DNA of 64,000 nt from contig KZ111164.1 of NCBI GenBank assembly GCA_002077045.2, positions 416,563 through 480,562 of the forward strand, read 5' to 3'. The position numbers and the translations under genes were made by a program. Positions 42,626 to 52,904 of the stretch are shown here, one piece after another (within the stretch, counting starts at the first letter, position 1; each line of letters opens with the position of its first letter). The notes under the pieces are model-generated. The model was not told where the DNA came from. It ran no database searches and saw nothing but the letters and a program-made list of their open reading frames with translations. The DNA comes from Rachicladosporium sp. CCFEE 5018. Lineage: Eukaryota > Ascomycota > Dothideomycetes > Cladosporiales > Cladosporiaceae.

Positions 42626-43631
42626 TTAGGGCTCCGTCGTTCTTCCTGGCCGCAGCGGTGGCGGTGGCGGTGGTCGTCGCTTCGGAGCCGCATTTCTCGA
42701 CATCGTCCTCGGCATTATCCTCGGCTTTTCGACTGCTGGTAACGACGCCATGTCCGTCCTGATTTCATCCTTCATCGGTATGCGCTCCCACAGTGCATCC
42801 CATACACCCGGCATCTGGCTCTTGTCGACCTTCACGTTGCGATTGACCTGCAACTGGCCATACATCCTCATTGCCAATGCGCCACCTCGAGCTGCCCGTG
42901 CTTTCTCGATGGCATCCTTAGTCCCCATTGGCACGTACTCCAGATTCGCCAAAGTGGACTTCGAGGCTGGCAAGCGGCGGAGGTCACTAAGCCATACACC
43001 TTGATGGTGCGGCCATGGTACCCACCTGTAAGTCTGGAACAGCAAGCGGGTGTCGGACGGCGCTCTTGCAGCCCAGCGCCGGATTGCATCAGGCGAAGCT
43101 TTGAGAAGAGACGGCGGTTGGACAAGACGGATATTGGCGACGTACGGAGCCGATGCAAATGCAGCAATAGCCATTGGCGCGGCAGCACCGAGGAGCCTCG
43201 CTGGGATCCACCAATTGCTAGTATCCGGGGAGTAGTAGTAGCTGGGCACCATTATGCAGCTGAAGACGAAGAAGACGATCGTGGCGACTCTACCCGTGCC
43301 GACGAAGACAGTGCGCCATCTGCCGCCATGGTAGATCGTGGGATTGCTGAGAGGAGCGGAGACTGCAGCGAAGTCAGTCAAGCCTGGGAGTGTGAGGCTG
43401 TCGAAACTCAGCCGTACCTTTATCAAGAGTCGCCTTGACGCCTCCAGCCACTCTTTCCTTTGAGCTGATCCATCTTCTGGTCGCCAGACGGGGGAGCTCA
43501 ATGGTAGGCCGAGATGCACTCCATTGCGGCCGAGCAGACGGAAGTCCGCTGCTGATGCTCAGCTTGAGCAGCGAGGTGGCGCGTAGCGAGAGAGGCGAAG
43601 GACAGTGACCAAAGCAACGAGCACGCAACAT
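42626..43631 (-). CDS. Mitochondrial two-TM membrane protein (TMEM70/186-like layout)
   Basis: Exons 43418-43631 and 42626-43362 join to 316 aa; intron 55 nt (GTACGG, CTTGACTGAC branch, GCTGCAG). The N-terminus is an Arg/Ser/Leu-rich presequence (MLRARCFGHCPSPLSLRA, later LPRLATRRWISSKE). Two hydrophobic segments follow (RVATIVFFVFSCIMVPSYYY and WIPARLLGAAAPMAIAAFAS). A conserved-looking matrix part comes next (LLFQTYRWVPWPHHQGVWLS, LEYVPMGTKDA). The C-terminus ends in a Pro/Arg tail (KRRPPPPPPLRPGRTTEP). The order presequence, two TMs, soluble tail matches fungal TMEM70/TMEM186-type inner-membrane proteins, which help assemble respiratory complexes. This is resemblance of layout, not a firm family call. 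Confidence 0.75.
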
Positions 43632-43857
43632 TACATTGCATGCATGAATAGCACGAGCTCATGAGGATAGCTGCTCTGTGGACGAAATAGAGCGCGTACT
43701 TAGGCTCAGAACCTTAATGGCTACTTCCCGATTGGGAGTTGGGCGCTGAAATCCGTCTCCGCGCCGGCTTGGTCGCATCGCGTTTGACACCTCGCATCAA
43801 GATCCTCATGGCAAGCTAATTATGTGAGCTCAGTAAGGTAGGCATCTATTAGTGAGA

Positions 43858-45000
43858 ATGTTGCTCAAGCAGTTACTCTTACTGCCTTGCGCACTGCGCA
43901 CAGCAATAGCCTACACCACCCTGACAGATTCGACCATCGAATCGCTTGCTCTGGACAGCAACGACTTCTCCGTCTCGAACAATGATGGTCTCCTCGCACC
44001 TATTCTCATCCCACGAGTGCCCGGAACAGAGGGTATTGCAAAGGTGCAACAGCACTTCGCCGCATTCTTTCGTAAGGAACTACCCAAGTGGAAGTTCACT
44101 TTTCAGAACAGCACGAGTACTACGCCCCTCAGCCATGGCAAGGAAGTGCCTTTCCGGAACATCATCGTAACGCGAGATCCGCCGTGGATAGAGAACGAGG
44201 GCGACGTATCGAGACTGGTGCTTGTGGCGCATTACGACTCGAAGATCGATCCTCCTGGCTTTATCGGGGCGATCGATAGTGCTGTGCCTTGCGCAGCGCT
44301 TATGCACACTGCACGCGCGATCGATGCTGCATTGACGGCCAAGTGGGCGGCTATGGAGGCTGAGGGCATCGGGAGTGGAGGCTTCGACGGGTTCGAGGAG
44401 CACAGGGGTATTCAGATACTGCTACTGGATGGCGAGGAAGCCTTCGTGAATTGGCAGGGTACAGACAACACCTATGGCGCAAGGTCACTGGCAGAAGAAT
44501 GGGACAGCATAGTCAATCCAGCTCTGTCGACGTTCCGGACTCCATTGGAGAGCATGGAGCTCTTCGTCCTACTGGACCTCCTCGGTTCGAAAGACCACCA
44601 GCAAGTTCCGTCATACTTCAAGATGACACACTGGGCCTACCAGAGTATCGCGCAAGTCGAGGGCAGATTGCGAGGCGCTGGACGTCTCAAGGCGAAGCGT
44701 GATCAGCCGCTGTTCTACGAAGCCGACAAGAAAGAGACGGATCAATGGCTCGGCGGACAGGTCGGCGATGATCACGAGCCATTCATGGCAAGGGGTGTGG
44801 AGATCTTGCATATCATACCTGGCAGGTTTCCGGATGTGTGGCATACCATAAATGATGACGCTCAGCATCTGGACATGGACACTGTAGAGGACTGGGCTAT
44901 GATCACGACGGCTTTTGCGGCGGAGTATATGGACCTTGAAGGGTTTATGCAGGCTGGTGCGCCATCGAAGAAGGTTGCCCAGCCGAGAGATGAATTGTGA
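43858..45000 (+). CDS. Glutaminyl-peptide cyclotransferase-like M28 zinc enzyme with RDEL C-terminus
   Basis: 380 aa, one exon. The start is ATG 43858 (MLLKQLLLLPCALRTAIA), a signal peptide. The family cyclises N-terminal Gln to pyroglutamate on secreted proteins. Zinc and catalytic residues of the QC group are all visible: LVAHYDSK, then GAIDSAVPCAALM (zinc Asp), LLLDGEEAF (adjacent Glu pair, base and zinc ligand), DDHEPFMARGV (proton-shuttle Asp) and PDVWHTINDDAQHLD (zinc His). The last four residues are RDEL, a variant of the HDEL/KDEL retrieval signal. This suggests the enzyme is kept in the ER or Golgi rather than secreted. Length fits QC-like proteins. It could be another M28 peptidase, but GAIDSAVPCA favours QC. 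Confidence 0.88.
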   Translation: MLLKQLLLLPCALRTAIAYTTLTDSTIESLALDSNDFSVSNNDGLLAPILIPRVPGTEGIAKVQQHFAAFFRKELPKWKFTFQNSTSTTPLSHGKEVPFRNIIVTRDPPWIENEGDVSRLVLVAHYDSKIDPPGFIGAIDSAVPCAALMHTARAIDAALTAKWAAMEAEGIGSGGFDGFEEHRGIQILLLDGEEAFVNWQGTDNTYGARSLAEEWDSIVNPALSTFRTPLESMELFVLLDLLGSKDHQQVPSYFKMTHWAYQSIAQVEGRLRGAGRLKAKRDQPLFYEADKKETDQWLGGQVGDDHEPFMARGVEILHIIPGRFPDVWHTINDDAQHLDMDTVEDWAMITTAFAAEYMDLEGFMQAGAPSKKVAQPRDEL

Positions 45001-45594
45001 GTGAGTGTGGTGCGGTTGCTGTTTTGGTGAAAACTTATGCTGACAGCATGCAGTGCATGATCGCGAATATGCCCAATCAGGCTTTCGAAGTACACGTACC
45101 TATGCACATATACCCATGTATAGATCATGCCGTTCGAGCGACTTGCTACAAGCCGAGTCTTCCGCTTTGATCACGTACGTGATCTTCGCTACATAGAACG
45201 ATTGCTGCATTCCAGACGCACAAGACATGGCGCACAGACCCTGGACAACTAGACAGCACCGCAGGTCTGCTCTTGAGCCCACCTTCAACCGGCTGACACA
45301 CAACGCTACATAACACAAGCAAGGCTTGCACCAACACAGCATGCCAATCGTTGACACTCTTGACCCATCGGGTCGTCGCAGCCTTTGTACTATTCAGCGC
45401 CTTCCACCTGCTGATGCCGGATCCGGTGGTGACAAAGTGTCTCTTTGTCGAATGTTCACAATGTCCACCAGAAGTCGATCCAACATGGCGCACAATGCTG
45501 CTCAAGTCGTCTTCTGGATTGCGATCATCATATTGTCAACGTGCAGAGGTCACACCGTTTCGAATCTTACTCCGACTGCAGCCCATAGTTCAGA
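45001..45594. other. Intergenic region
   Basis: About 590 bp upstream of the MGQS gene. Overlapping short frames only (for example plus 45351-45665). No repeat or RNA gene recognised. A possible 5' exon or UTR of the next gene may lie here. Confidence 0.45.
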
Positions 45595-48500
45595 ATGGGT
45601 CAAAGCCCTTCGAGACCAGTGGTTTTGGAACAGACAGACGACGTCGTCGAGTCTATCGAGCGTGATGGTATGTCAGCAATTGATGCCGACACACTTCACA
45701 GTCTTGGTGCTAATCTAGACCCAGAGCCGGCCCCAACAAACGGCCGCAACCTGCCGACTCACTGGCGACATGGTGAAGCTCCGTGGTCGCCAATACGTCG
45801 CCGCGATGGTCGCAGCTTGCCTACGCGAGGAGAGCGTAGCAGTCTTCCGGCTGTAGTCCGACCTTCGCAACAGAGGCGCAGAGTCAACATTGTCGACACA
45901 GCCAGATCTCAAGGTCGCTATGGAGTAGCGAGAATTCCACCGTACAGGCGCAGGTCTGCGCAGACAAATACACCGATCTCCCCTGGCACTAGGGTACTCC
46001 CTCGCGCACATCCCGCACTGCTACCAAGGCGTCAGGGAAATCCCTTCGGCTATCGCACACCTTCTGTGCTCCGAAGCCTCCTGGAGCGTCGCGGTACTCG
46101 AAACAATCCTACCGTCTTACCAGCGACCCCACCAAACACCACACCGAGCCCTGATTATGATCCATTCACGAGCGCTGAGCTGAGGGAAATGAGTGCCGAG
46201 CACAGAGCTCGCTTCGCTCATATCGGAGGTGATACTGACTCTGAGGCGAGTACGATCATCCGCGAACGCAGCATCAGTCCGGCTTATGGATCTCCACTCG
46301 ATCCCAACCGGCCTACAGGAAGCCCGAGATACTCGCCATCGCCCGCCCTTCCGACTAGAAGTCCTCGGACGCCGCTGCGCCCAGCCCGGCCCAAGGTTCC
46401 GCGTGGAGCGCCATATCCACGCTTCGACGATGGTAGACGCGAAGAGAGACCTCGAGTGCGGCTCCCACCTGTATCAGAGGAGATTCATGGCTTGCCAGTG
46501 CCACCTCTGCGCAACCTGCAGCCTACTGTAGACGAGGAAAGCTCGTTTGAGACTCACGGCCTACCAACTACAGGCCGCCGATATGCGCAACCCACTGCTG
46601 AGACTGAGGAAGAAAGCACACCCGAGATCAACGGTTTTCCCACTCGAAACCCAGCGAACAACATCCTCCGAGTCTCTGATCGCTTCCGGCGGGCAGCTGG
46701 AGGTAATGCTGGACCTCGTGGTCAGCGCACTTCCCACCGTCCGCTCACGCCTAGGGTATTCCGGTCTCAGAATGGCTCACCTCCCAGCGACTCTGTTGAT
46801 GCCCTTCGCGAGCGGATGGGACGTCTTCGTGGCGACGTTCCCGTGCGTCGAGGGTTGTTACAGCCAGGTCGAGTCGAGCGTCCTCCTCGAAACAGCCGAT
46901 CACGTCGCAGTCCACCTCGTCAGTCTCCACCTCGGCGTAGCCGACCTCGCCATACTCCGCCCCGCCGCAGCCCACCACGTACGCGCTTTGGCCAATACGA
47001 CTATCACGTCCGTCGTACCGATGTCCCTGATGTGAACCAAACCTTCGCACGTCATAATCTCGGCGGCGGACTTCAACAAGTCGTAGCCAATGCTCTGCAT
47101 CTGACCACCGACCGTGCTCCACCTTTCCGCGACGAGACTGAGGCCCCTCTCGCTGCACCTCTCGCAGGAATCCCCAACGGCGATCCAAATCGCACCCCTC
47201 CACTGCCACTGCCAGACTACGAGTCGGAAGAAGAAGAAGAGGATCCACCTGCACCGACTCCACCGTGTCCTACCTGCGGGCTGGAAATTCCGGATCGCAA
47301 TCCCCCACCTCACGAACGCGCGAATTGGGTCTGCTTGACATGCCATCAGGACCATGAGATTGCTCCGGTCGGGGCGCCGCAGCCTCAGCCTACTGGGCAT
47401 TGTGATCTTTGTGAGAGGGAGTGCGACGTGTGTGCGGCGCGAAGACTGCGTCATGAGCTTCGTCTGGCGCAGCAAAATGGTGAGGGTGGAGGCCAGGGCG
47501 AGGGCGAGGGGCGCGGTCTAGGTGGAGGTGATGGTGCCGGTGAAATTCCAGACAGCCAGGCTACGATTGATGATCCGACGCTCTACAACGGCTTGGCAGG
47601 CGGGCCGGCACCCACAGCTGGAGGCTCAGGAGCGCCAGGAGTGAGAAGTCCGCTGGAGGAAGGAGAGATCCGAGAAGAGGACCCCTCGCAACCACCGAAT
47701 GAGGGAGGACAAGGCTCAAATGGCGGCCAGGGTGCTGGCCAGGGCGGGAGTCCTGGATCCGGCGGAGGATCGAACCCACCAGGCTCCGGTAGCGGCAACT
47801 CAACTTCGCAGCCTTCCACGAGCACTGGAAGCTCAAGCAGTAGCGGCAAAAGCTCCAGCAACCCCGACAGTCCCCAGAATCCCGGCGGAGCCGGACGACC
47901 CAACGATCATATTGAGAGTCCGCCGCCTTTTCCTCGACTGACTGTTACGACTGACATTCACGGAGAAGTCACGATTGGCATGCCCGGCATCTACGCTCCT
48001 AATGCTGTCTTCAATGGCGTGTATGGCGCCCCAGCCTACACTGGCCCATTTCTCAACGCAGCTCAGGCCTATGGAGGCAATGCGAACAACGACAACAATG
48101 GCGGCGTAGGTCTTGGCATTCAACATGGTGGACAAGCAGGCGACAGACCTCTTACAATGCTAACGGTAGCTATGCTGGAGTCATCCACGCACTGCAGCCT
48201 CCTGTCAACTATGCTCCGGTATATGCTCAGCAGCAGCAGGCGCCACCCGAAGCTGCGTCGCAATCCCAATCTGGATCGGCACCTACTCCTTCGCCAGTAG
48301 TCGATCAAGGCACACAGACCGACGACAGCTCGTCTGGTGCAAGCACAGGCTCGAGCGGCACGCAGACGGTCAGTCCAACAGCTCCGGCACCTGAGACTCC
48401 GGAGCCCGGCGAGGGAGCAAATAATGCTCGACCCACCGAGACACCAAGTAGCGGCCCTTCAAGCCCTGACTCTGGCCCTTTCGTTGATTCCGACTACGAC

Positions 48501-48992
48501 TCCGCCGAAGACTCGGACTACGTTGACGAGCCCCAAAGCGATATCACGGAAGATTACGAGACAGATTCCTCGGCTGGCTCAGACTCTTACACTACCAGTG
48601 AGGACGACGAGCCGCCCGTGTTCGAGGGATATATCTACCATGCCTTATCCAGCAGCGATAGTGAGACTGAGACTGACATAGAGGAGCCTCCAAGCCGTAC
48701 GCCTACCCCGACGCCCGAGCCAGACACCCCTCCATACGCGCCTAGTAGTTCTACCGACGATGGAGAGGGTGTGGTGAGTCCGGGTAGATCTAGTACCGCA
48801 AGCGCTGGACGTGGAAGGGGACACGGTCGTGGCAGAGGTGCTGCGAGAGGCAGGGGTGCTGCACGTGGAGGTGGCGTTGGCCGAGGAAGAGGTAACGGGC
48901 GGGGAAGAGCGACTGGGCGGCGGGGCAGAGGTGCTGTGCGAGGAAGAGCTGCTGCGACCAGTGGACGTCGAGCTGGGCTTAGATCGGAATAA
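45595..48992 (+). CDS. 1118-aa disordered protein: MGxxxS start, CxxC pairs, acidic region and Gly/Arg-rich tail
   Basis: One frame runs 45595-48105 and a second 48147-48992. A 41-nt intron (48106-48146, GTAGGT to GACAG) joins them with the frame kept; a one-base sequence error is the alternative. The N-terminus MGQSPSRP fits the N-myristoylation consensus (Gly2, Ser6). Residues 30 to about 500 are Arg/Pro/Ser-rich (RRSPPRQSPPRRSRPRHTPP). A Cys block follows (TPPCPTCGLEIPDRNPPP, NWVCLTCHQDHE, GHCDLCERECDVCAARR), with CxxC pairs able to bind zinc. Then come long Gly/Ser runs, an acidic stretch (DSDYDSAEDSDYVDE) and a final Gly/Arg region (RGRGHGRGRGAARGRGAAR). I do not recognise it. RNA binding is suggested by the tail only. 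Confidence 0.65.
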
Positions 48993-49288
48993 GGCTCTCA
49001 TGCGTCATATGCCGGATGAGTTGGCTAATTGAATGAGACAATCGCAGCTCGCCCTGTTGCTTAATCTTTATGAGAGATCTCGTTGTCTGTGTTCAGTATG
49101 CTTGATTTGTTCAACACCACCGACGTGATCCTAGCCAATCTATGAACGGATGTAGCTTAGCCCAATGCCTTTGTTGGCGCTGTCTTTGTCTTGTAAAGGG
49201 TACCCAACGCGGCTTCAGCAATCAATGCTTCGACAGTGCGCTGGACGACGACACAGCACCTCAACAAGCGTCAGACCTACAGTCCAGC

Positions 49289-50428
49289 ATGGCTTACAGC
49301 AACGACGACTCCATGTTTGACGAGGAGGAAGAAGAGTGGGAGGACCCAGCTGGCTTCGACGGCTATTGGAAAGAAGACTTTCTCTCAAGCGACGAAGCGC
49401 TGCCCGACGCACACACGGCCGAAGTGCCTCAGCAATCACAGACGGATGTCGATGATACAGACTCAGTATACGAAGATGACTGGTCGTCTGAGGGGACAGA
49501 GGCTTTCGATCATCATGAAGGCTCGACCGTGGGTGACGATCGCCCAGTACCCTTTGATTGGCAGACTGAAGTCGAACGAGAGGCGTGGCAGCGAGCATAC
49601 GATGCAGCGTTTCCAGTGATCGAAAGAATGAGCACTCTAGAATTGGAGGACGCTTACAAACGACGTCTACCGGACTCTGAAATCAACGTCAATAACTTCA
49701 ACAGGCTCAACGAGCTGACAGGATCCAAGTACGGTGTCTGGCCGCGCTCTCGATTGCCGGACAGACGATCGCGGAGCTTGTTTGAGCCTCGCGCAAAGTA
49801 CACTCTGCCACAGAAGCTGCCACATTCAGCAAGAGCCTTTCCCGGTCGACCGGAGTGGGTGTCTATGCCTACGCGTGACGAGTACCGTTATGGTGATATG
49901 GATCGGGATTTCGTGATCGATCGAGAGCGGCCTGGCTCAGTCGATTCGGACGCCGAGACTCGCGAACAGCTCCTCCAGTATTTGATCGAAGAGGCTGAGA
50001 TGGCGTCAGCGTTATACGCAGTCGCGATCAACGAAGCCGAACAGCAGAAGAAGGCAGGCTGGTGGGACAGCATGATTGGCAACAAAGCGGCGTTGTCGGA
50101 CGAGAAACGATCAGCAAAGCTTGAAAACTTGCGAAAGGACGTGCAAGTGACTTGGGAGAAGGTTGATGAAGTGTATGCAGCGCGGGAAGCGAGAAGAGAG
50201 GAAAGACTGGAGGCTGAGAGGGAAGAGGATAGGAGGTACTGGTACGAGATTAGCGGCGGCTTAGGAGATGTCAGCGAGGACGACGAATCAGTCTTCTCGC
50301 AAGACAGAGGCGTGAAAAGGTCGAGATCTTCGGGAGAACCGCCAGAGAGGCTGTCAAAACGAGCACGGCCGACGATCACTGCAATGCCGCGATCAATGTC
50401 GCGTGATATTAGAAGGAGGTACCGGTAA
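49289..50428 (+). CDS. Acidic/charged protein of unknown function with basic C-terminus
   Basis: 379 aa from ATG 49289 (MAYSNDDSMFDEEEEEWEDP); an upstream in-frame ATG at 49142 adds 49 Cys-containing residues and looks less likely. The first 100 residues are acidic. A folded-looking stretch follows (WQTEVEREAWQRAYDAAFPV, then MSTLELEDAYKRRLPD). A long charged helix (EKVDEVYAAREARREERLEA) is probably a coiled coil. The C-terminus has two basic clusters (RGVKRSRSSG and RLSKRARPTI) that look like a bipartite nuclear signal. It ends SMSRDIRRRYR. No intron needed. Family not recognised; nuclear location is inference. Confidence 0.65.
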   Translation: MAYSNDDSMFDEEEEEWEDPAGFDGYWKEDFLSSDEALPDAHTAEVPQQSQTDVDDTDSVYEDDWSSEGTEAFDHHEGSTVGDDRPVPFDWQTEVEREAWQRAYDAAFPVIERMSTLELEDAYKRRLPDSEINVNNFNRLNELTGSKYGVWPRSRLPDRRSRSLFEPRAKYTLPQKLPHSARAFPGRPEWVSMPTRDEYRYGDMDRDFVIDRERPGSVDSDAETREQLLQYLIEEAEMASALYAVAINEAEQQKKAGWWDSMIGNKAALSDEKRSAKLENLRKDVQVTWEKVDEVYAAREARREERLEAEREEDRRYWYEISGGLGDVSEDDESVFSQDRGVKRSRSSGEPPERLSKRARPTITAMPRSMSRDIRRRYR

Positions 50429-51903
50429 AGATACTCTTCATTGAACGGAAGCTTTCCGCAATGGGTCCGAAAGCCTTGTTCTCACTTCACATACTCACAC
50501 TCCACGGTCTCCTGAATACGTACTCTCCCTCGATACATTCCCATCTATTGTTCTCAGCACGACGTCCGGATGTTACGCTCGCGTTTGGTTGTTGGGAGCT
50601 CTTGCCACCGCGATAGTCGATATGAACGATGCCGCCATCTTGCAGCCTTTAGCCGTCGTCGACCAGCATGCCCGCACCTCGCTTGGATACCTTGCTTTCT
50701 GAAGGGAGCGTGAGCAATCTCTGAGCGCTTCGGCTGCTTCTATGACTGCTCAGGAACCTTGAAGTGTCGGCGCAAGCGCATGCAACTTGCCTGTTGGCCT
50801 CCGTCTCGTCATGAGTCTTTGCAACCAGATGTGGAGGCCGCAGGGTAGAAGCGCCCGTTTCGATCGATAAAGCCTGGAACAAGCGGATGCTGCGCATATG
50901 GATGAGGAGCCGAAGATCTGAAGTGGTCGCTATGAAGGACATATGGGAGAGTGGAGGGAGGGTGCGTGGTATGCAGGAGCGCACACTTGGAGCACTGCGT
51001 TTTGGTCGTACGTTATCTCATAATTATTGCCACCGCTCCCCACCATGTGCTCTCATTGTGTGTGCAGCTGATGTATGACGGGCGTTCATGAGCGTGGAGA
51101 GATACTGACGTTCGACGGTGCTTATGTTGGTGTCATGCACTTCATGATCGCATCATGTCCGTCTTCCTGGCCATACGCAGGACTCGAACTCGCGACCTCG
51201 CGCCGCTCGTATAGGCGGTTAGCGCGGTTCTCGCCACAGATCTCGACGTCACCGGTGTGCCGAGAACTTCGCGCGGCGTGCCGGAGTCTACGGCCGCAAA
51301 GCCCGGATTTGGGTACATATTCACGCAAACTCAACAGCTTCCAATGCAGACACAAATGGTCTAGCGGTTTAAGCGTTAGGTGTCACCAAGCTGTGCAGAT
51401 ATTGGGGTGGGTGACCTTGAGGACCCGGGTCAGTAATTCGTGTGGACAGACTTGCGACCCCTGGGAGTCGTTCACAGCACCGAGGGCATGTTTACAAGAC
51501 AGGTCCTCAAGGAAAAACCCCCCCTCTCTTTTTTCTCGATTTGGTCGTCGTGGTATGGTGGGACTACTTTTGCTGTGCGTGACATGCAAGCCGCACGCAA
51601 TGCGCATGTACGCTTCATGGAATCCGACCTTGCGCATGCATATAGGAGGATATGCGCTGCTACTTAACGATTGGGAGTTTGTGCCGTTCTCGTACGCTGG
51701 TTTGACTATGTCAATGTTCTGCTGAGCGAGTGGTACTATCACGATGTCGAGGTGTGCTGTAGGTCGAAGTCGCTCATCTATTTGTTGCGCGGACAATGTG
51801 CTATTGTATCCTATTGTCGACTTGTTCGCGTATTGGAGGCAGGTACAGCTTCACGATTTCTTTGTTCCACCACTCCTCACACACACCCTCTCTACGCGCA
51901 ACA
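50429..51903. other. Intergenic region with degenerate tRNA-like sequence
   Basis: About 1.47 kb. On the plus strand TCGTATAGGCGGTTAGCGCG at 51207 and TGGTCTAGCGGTTTAAGCG at 51358 resemble tRNA D-arms (A-box). On the minus strand GGTCGCGAGTTCGAGTCC at about 51181-51198 resembles a T-arm (B-box). None folds into a complete cloverleaf by hand, so I read them as decayed tRNA-derived pieces or chance. No protein gene is supported. Confidence 0.3.
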
Positions 51904-52680
51904 ATGGACATGGAGATCGATCCAACGAACGCGCCTGCTCCTAAGAAAGCTTCCCGCATCTGCCGCCATAACTACGACAAATGGTGGTCCATCTCGAGCA
52001 AAGATCGAGTCCGCTGCATCACCTTTGTCGACGGGCTGATCGAGTCCGATCGTCGCACGGAGTTTCAAAGCTCCTTCATCAACTATTGCTACCGCCAGAT
52101 CAGCCGCTTGGACAAAGCTGATACAACATGGTCGAAGTTCAGTAGCAAGGAAACGGCAGAGTACGTTCTGGCCGTTATGAGCAAAGAGCCGACGGACTTC
52201 GAAGAGTTCAAGACTCTGTTGACGAAGTATGAGGCCGGGAGTTGGAGATCTGGGCCGACGAAAGGATTGGCGCCCATAGTGGCACCTATCGGTATGTTCT
52301 ATTGTTCACAACAACGGCGAAGCTTTGTCTGACATTGTACTACAGACAAGGCCAAAGTCAGGAACGCGCAGCAAGAGCTTCATACGCTCATATATAGCAA
52401 GCGGCACCGCGACATTGAAGACACCACTTCTTTGTCGCTGACAACGCAGCAACGCGGGAGCGATCCTGCTACGCGTCGTCAGGGCAAGATGCAGCTTCGT
52501 CTGGCTCGAAAGAGGGAAGATTTTGCTGTAGAGCAGGCTGCGGAGGAGCTTGAGGGGTTGAATATGGACTCGGAAGACGTCCAGGATGTGAAGCAGGCTG
52601 CGGAAGAGCTGGAGGACTTGCGCATCAAGAAGAAGCGTTCGAGAAAGCATGGAAAGGGTGGCGACGAGATGCAGACGTAG
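51904..52680 (+). CDS. Unknown 240-aa protein with duplicated coiled-coil segment
   Basis: Exons 51904-52291 and 52346-52680 join to 240 aa; intron 54 nt (GTATGT donor, CTACAG acceptor). The N-terminal part is ordered-looking (RICRHNYDKWWSISSKDRVR, FQSSFINYCYRQISRLD). The second exon is helical and charged (KVRNAQQELHTLIYSKRHRD). Near the end a segment is duplicated: EQAAEELEGLNMD and KQAAEELEDLRIK, separated by about 10 residues. It ends with a Lys/Arg cluster (KKKRSRKHGKGG), a likely nuclear signal. I do not recognise the family. Confidence 0.75.
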
Positions 52681-52904
52681 GTGCTGTGGTGAGCCTCTCG
52701 AAGGCATCAAAGAGGGTTTAAAGTGGTACCGGAGTTGACGTATAGCTGCACAAACTACTTCGAGATAGCCACGGAGAAAGCATGAGTACTCGCGCGGATC
52801 AATACGCTAATTCTTCGCACTATGTACAAACGCACCACCCAAAACGCCACGCTAAGTCACGAATGCCTCCCACTTTCTTCTCCTCCCACTTCAACACCAC
52901 CCTT

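Noticed and set aside
46751..47475. Minus-strand frames of 170-190 codons inside the MGQS gene
   Set aside because: They are antisense to a long sense frame with clear protein composition.
51160..51235. A functional tRNA on the minus strand
   Set aside because: The T-arm has a mismatch, the anticodon arm is one base short and no matching 5' acceptor strand is present.
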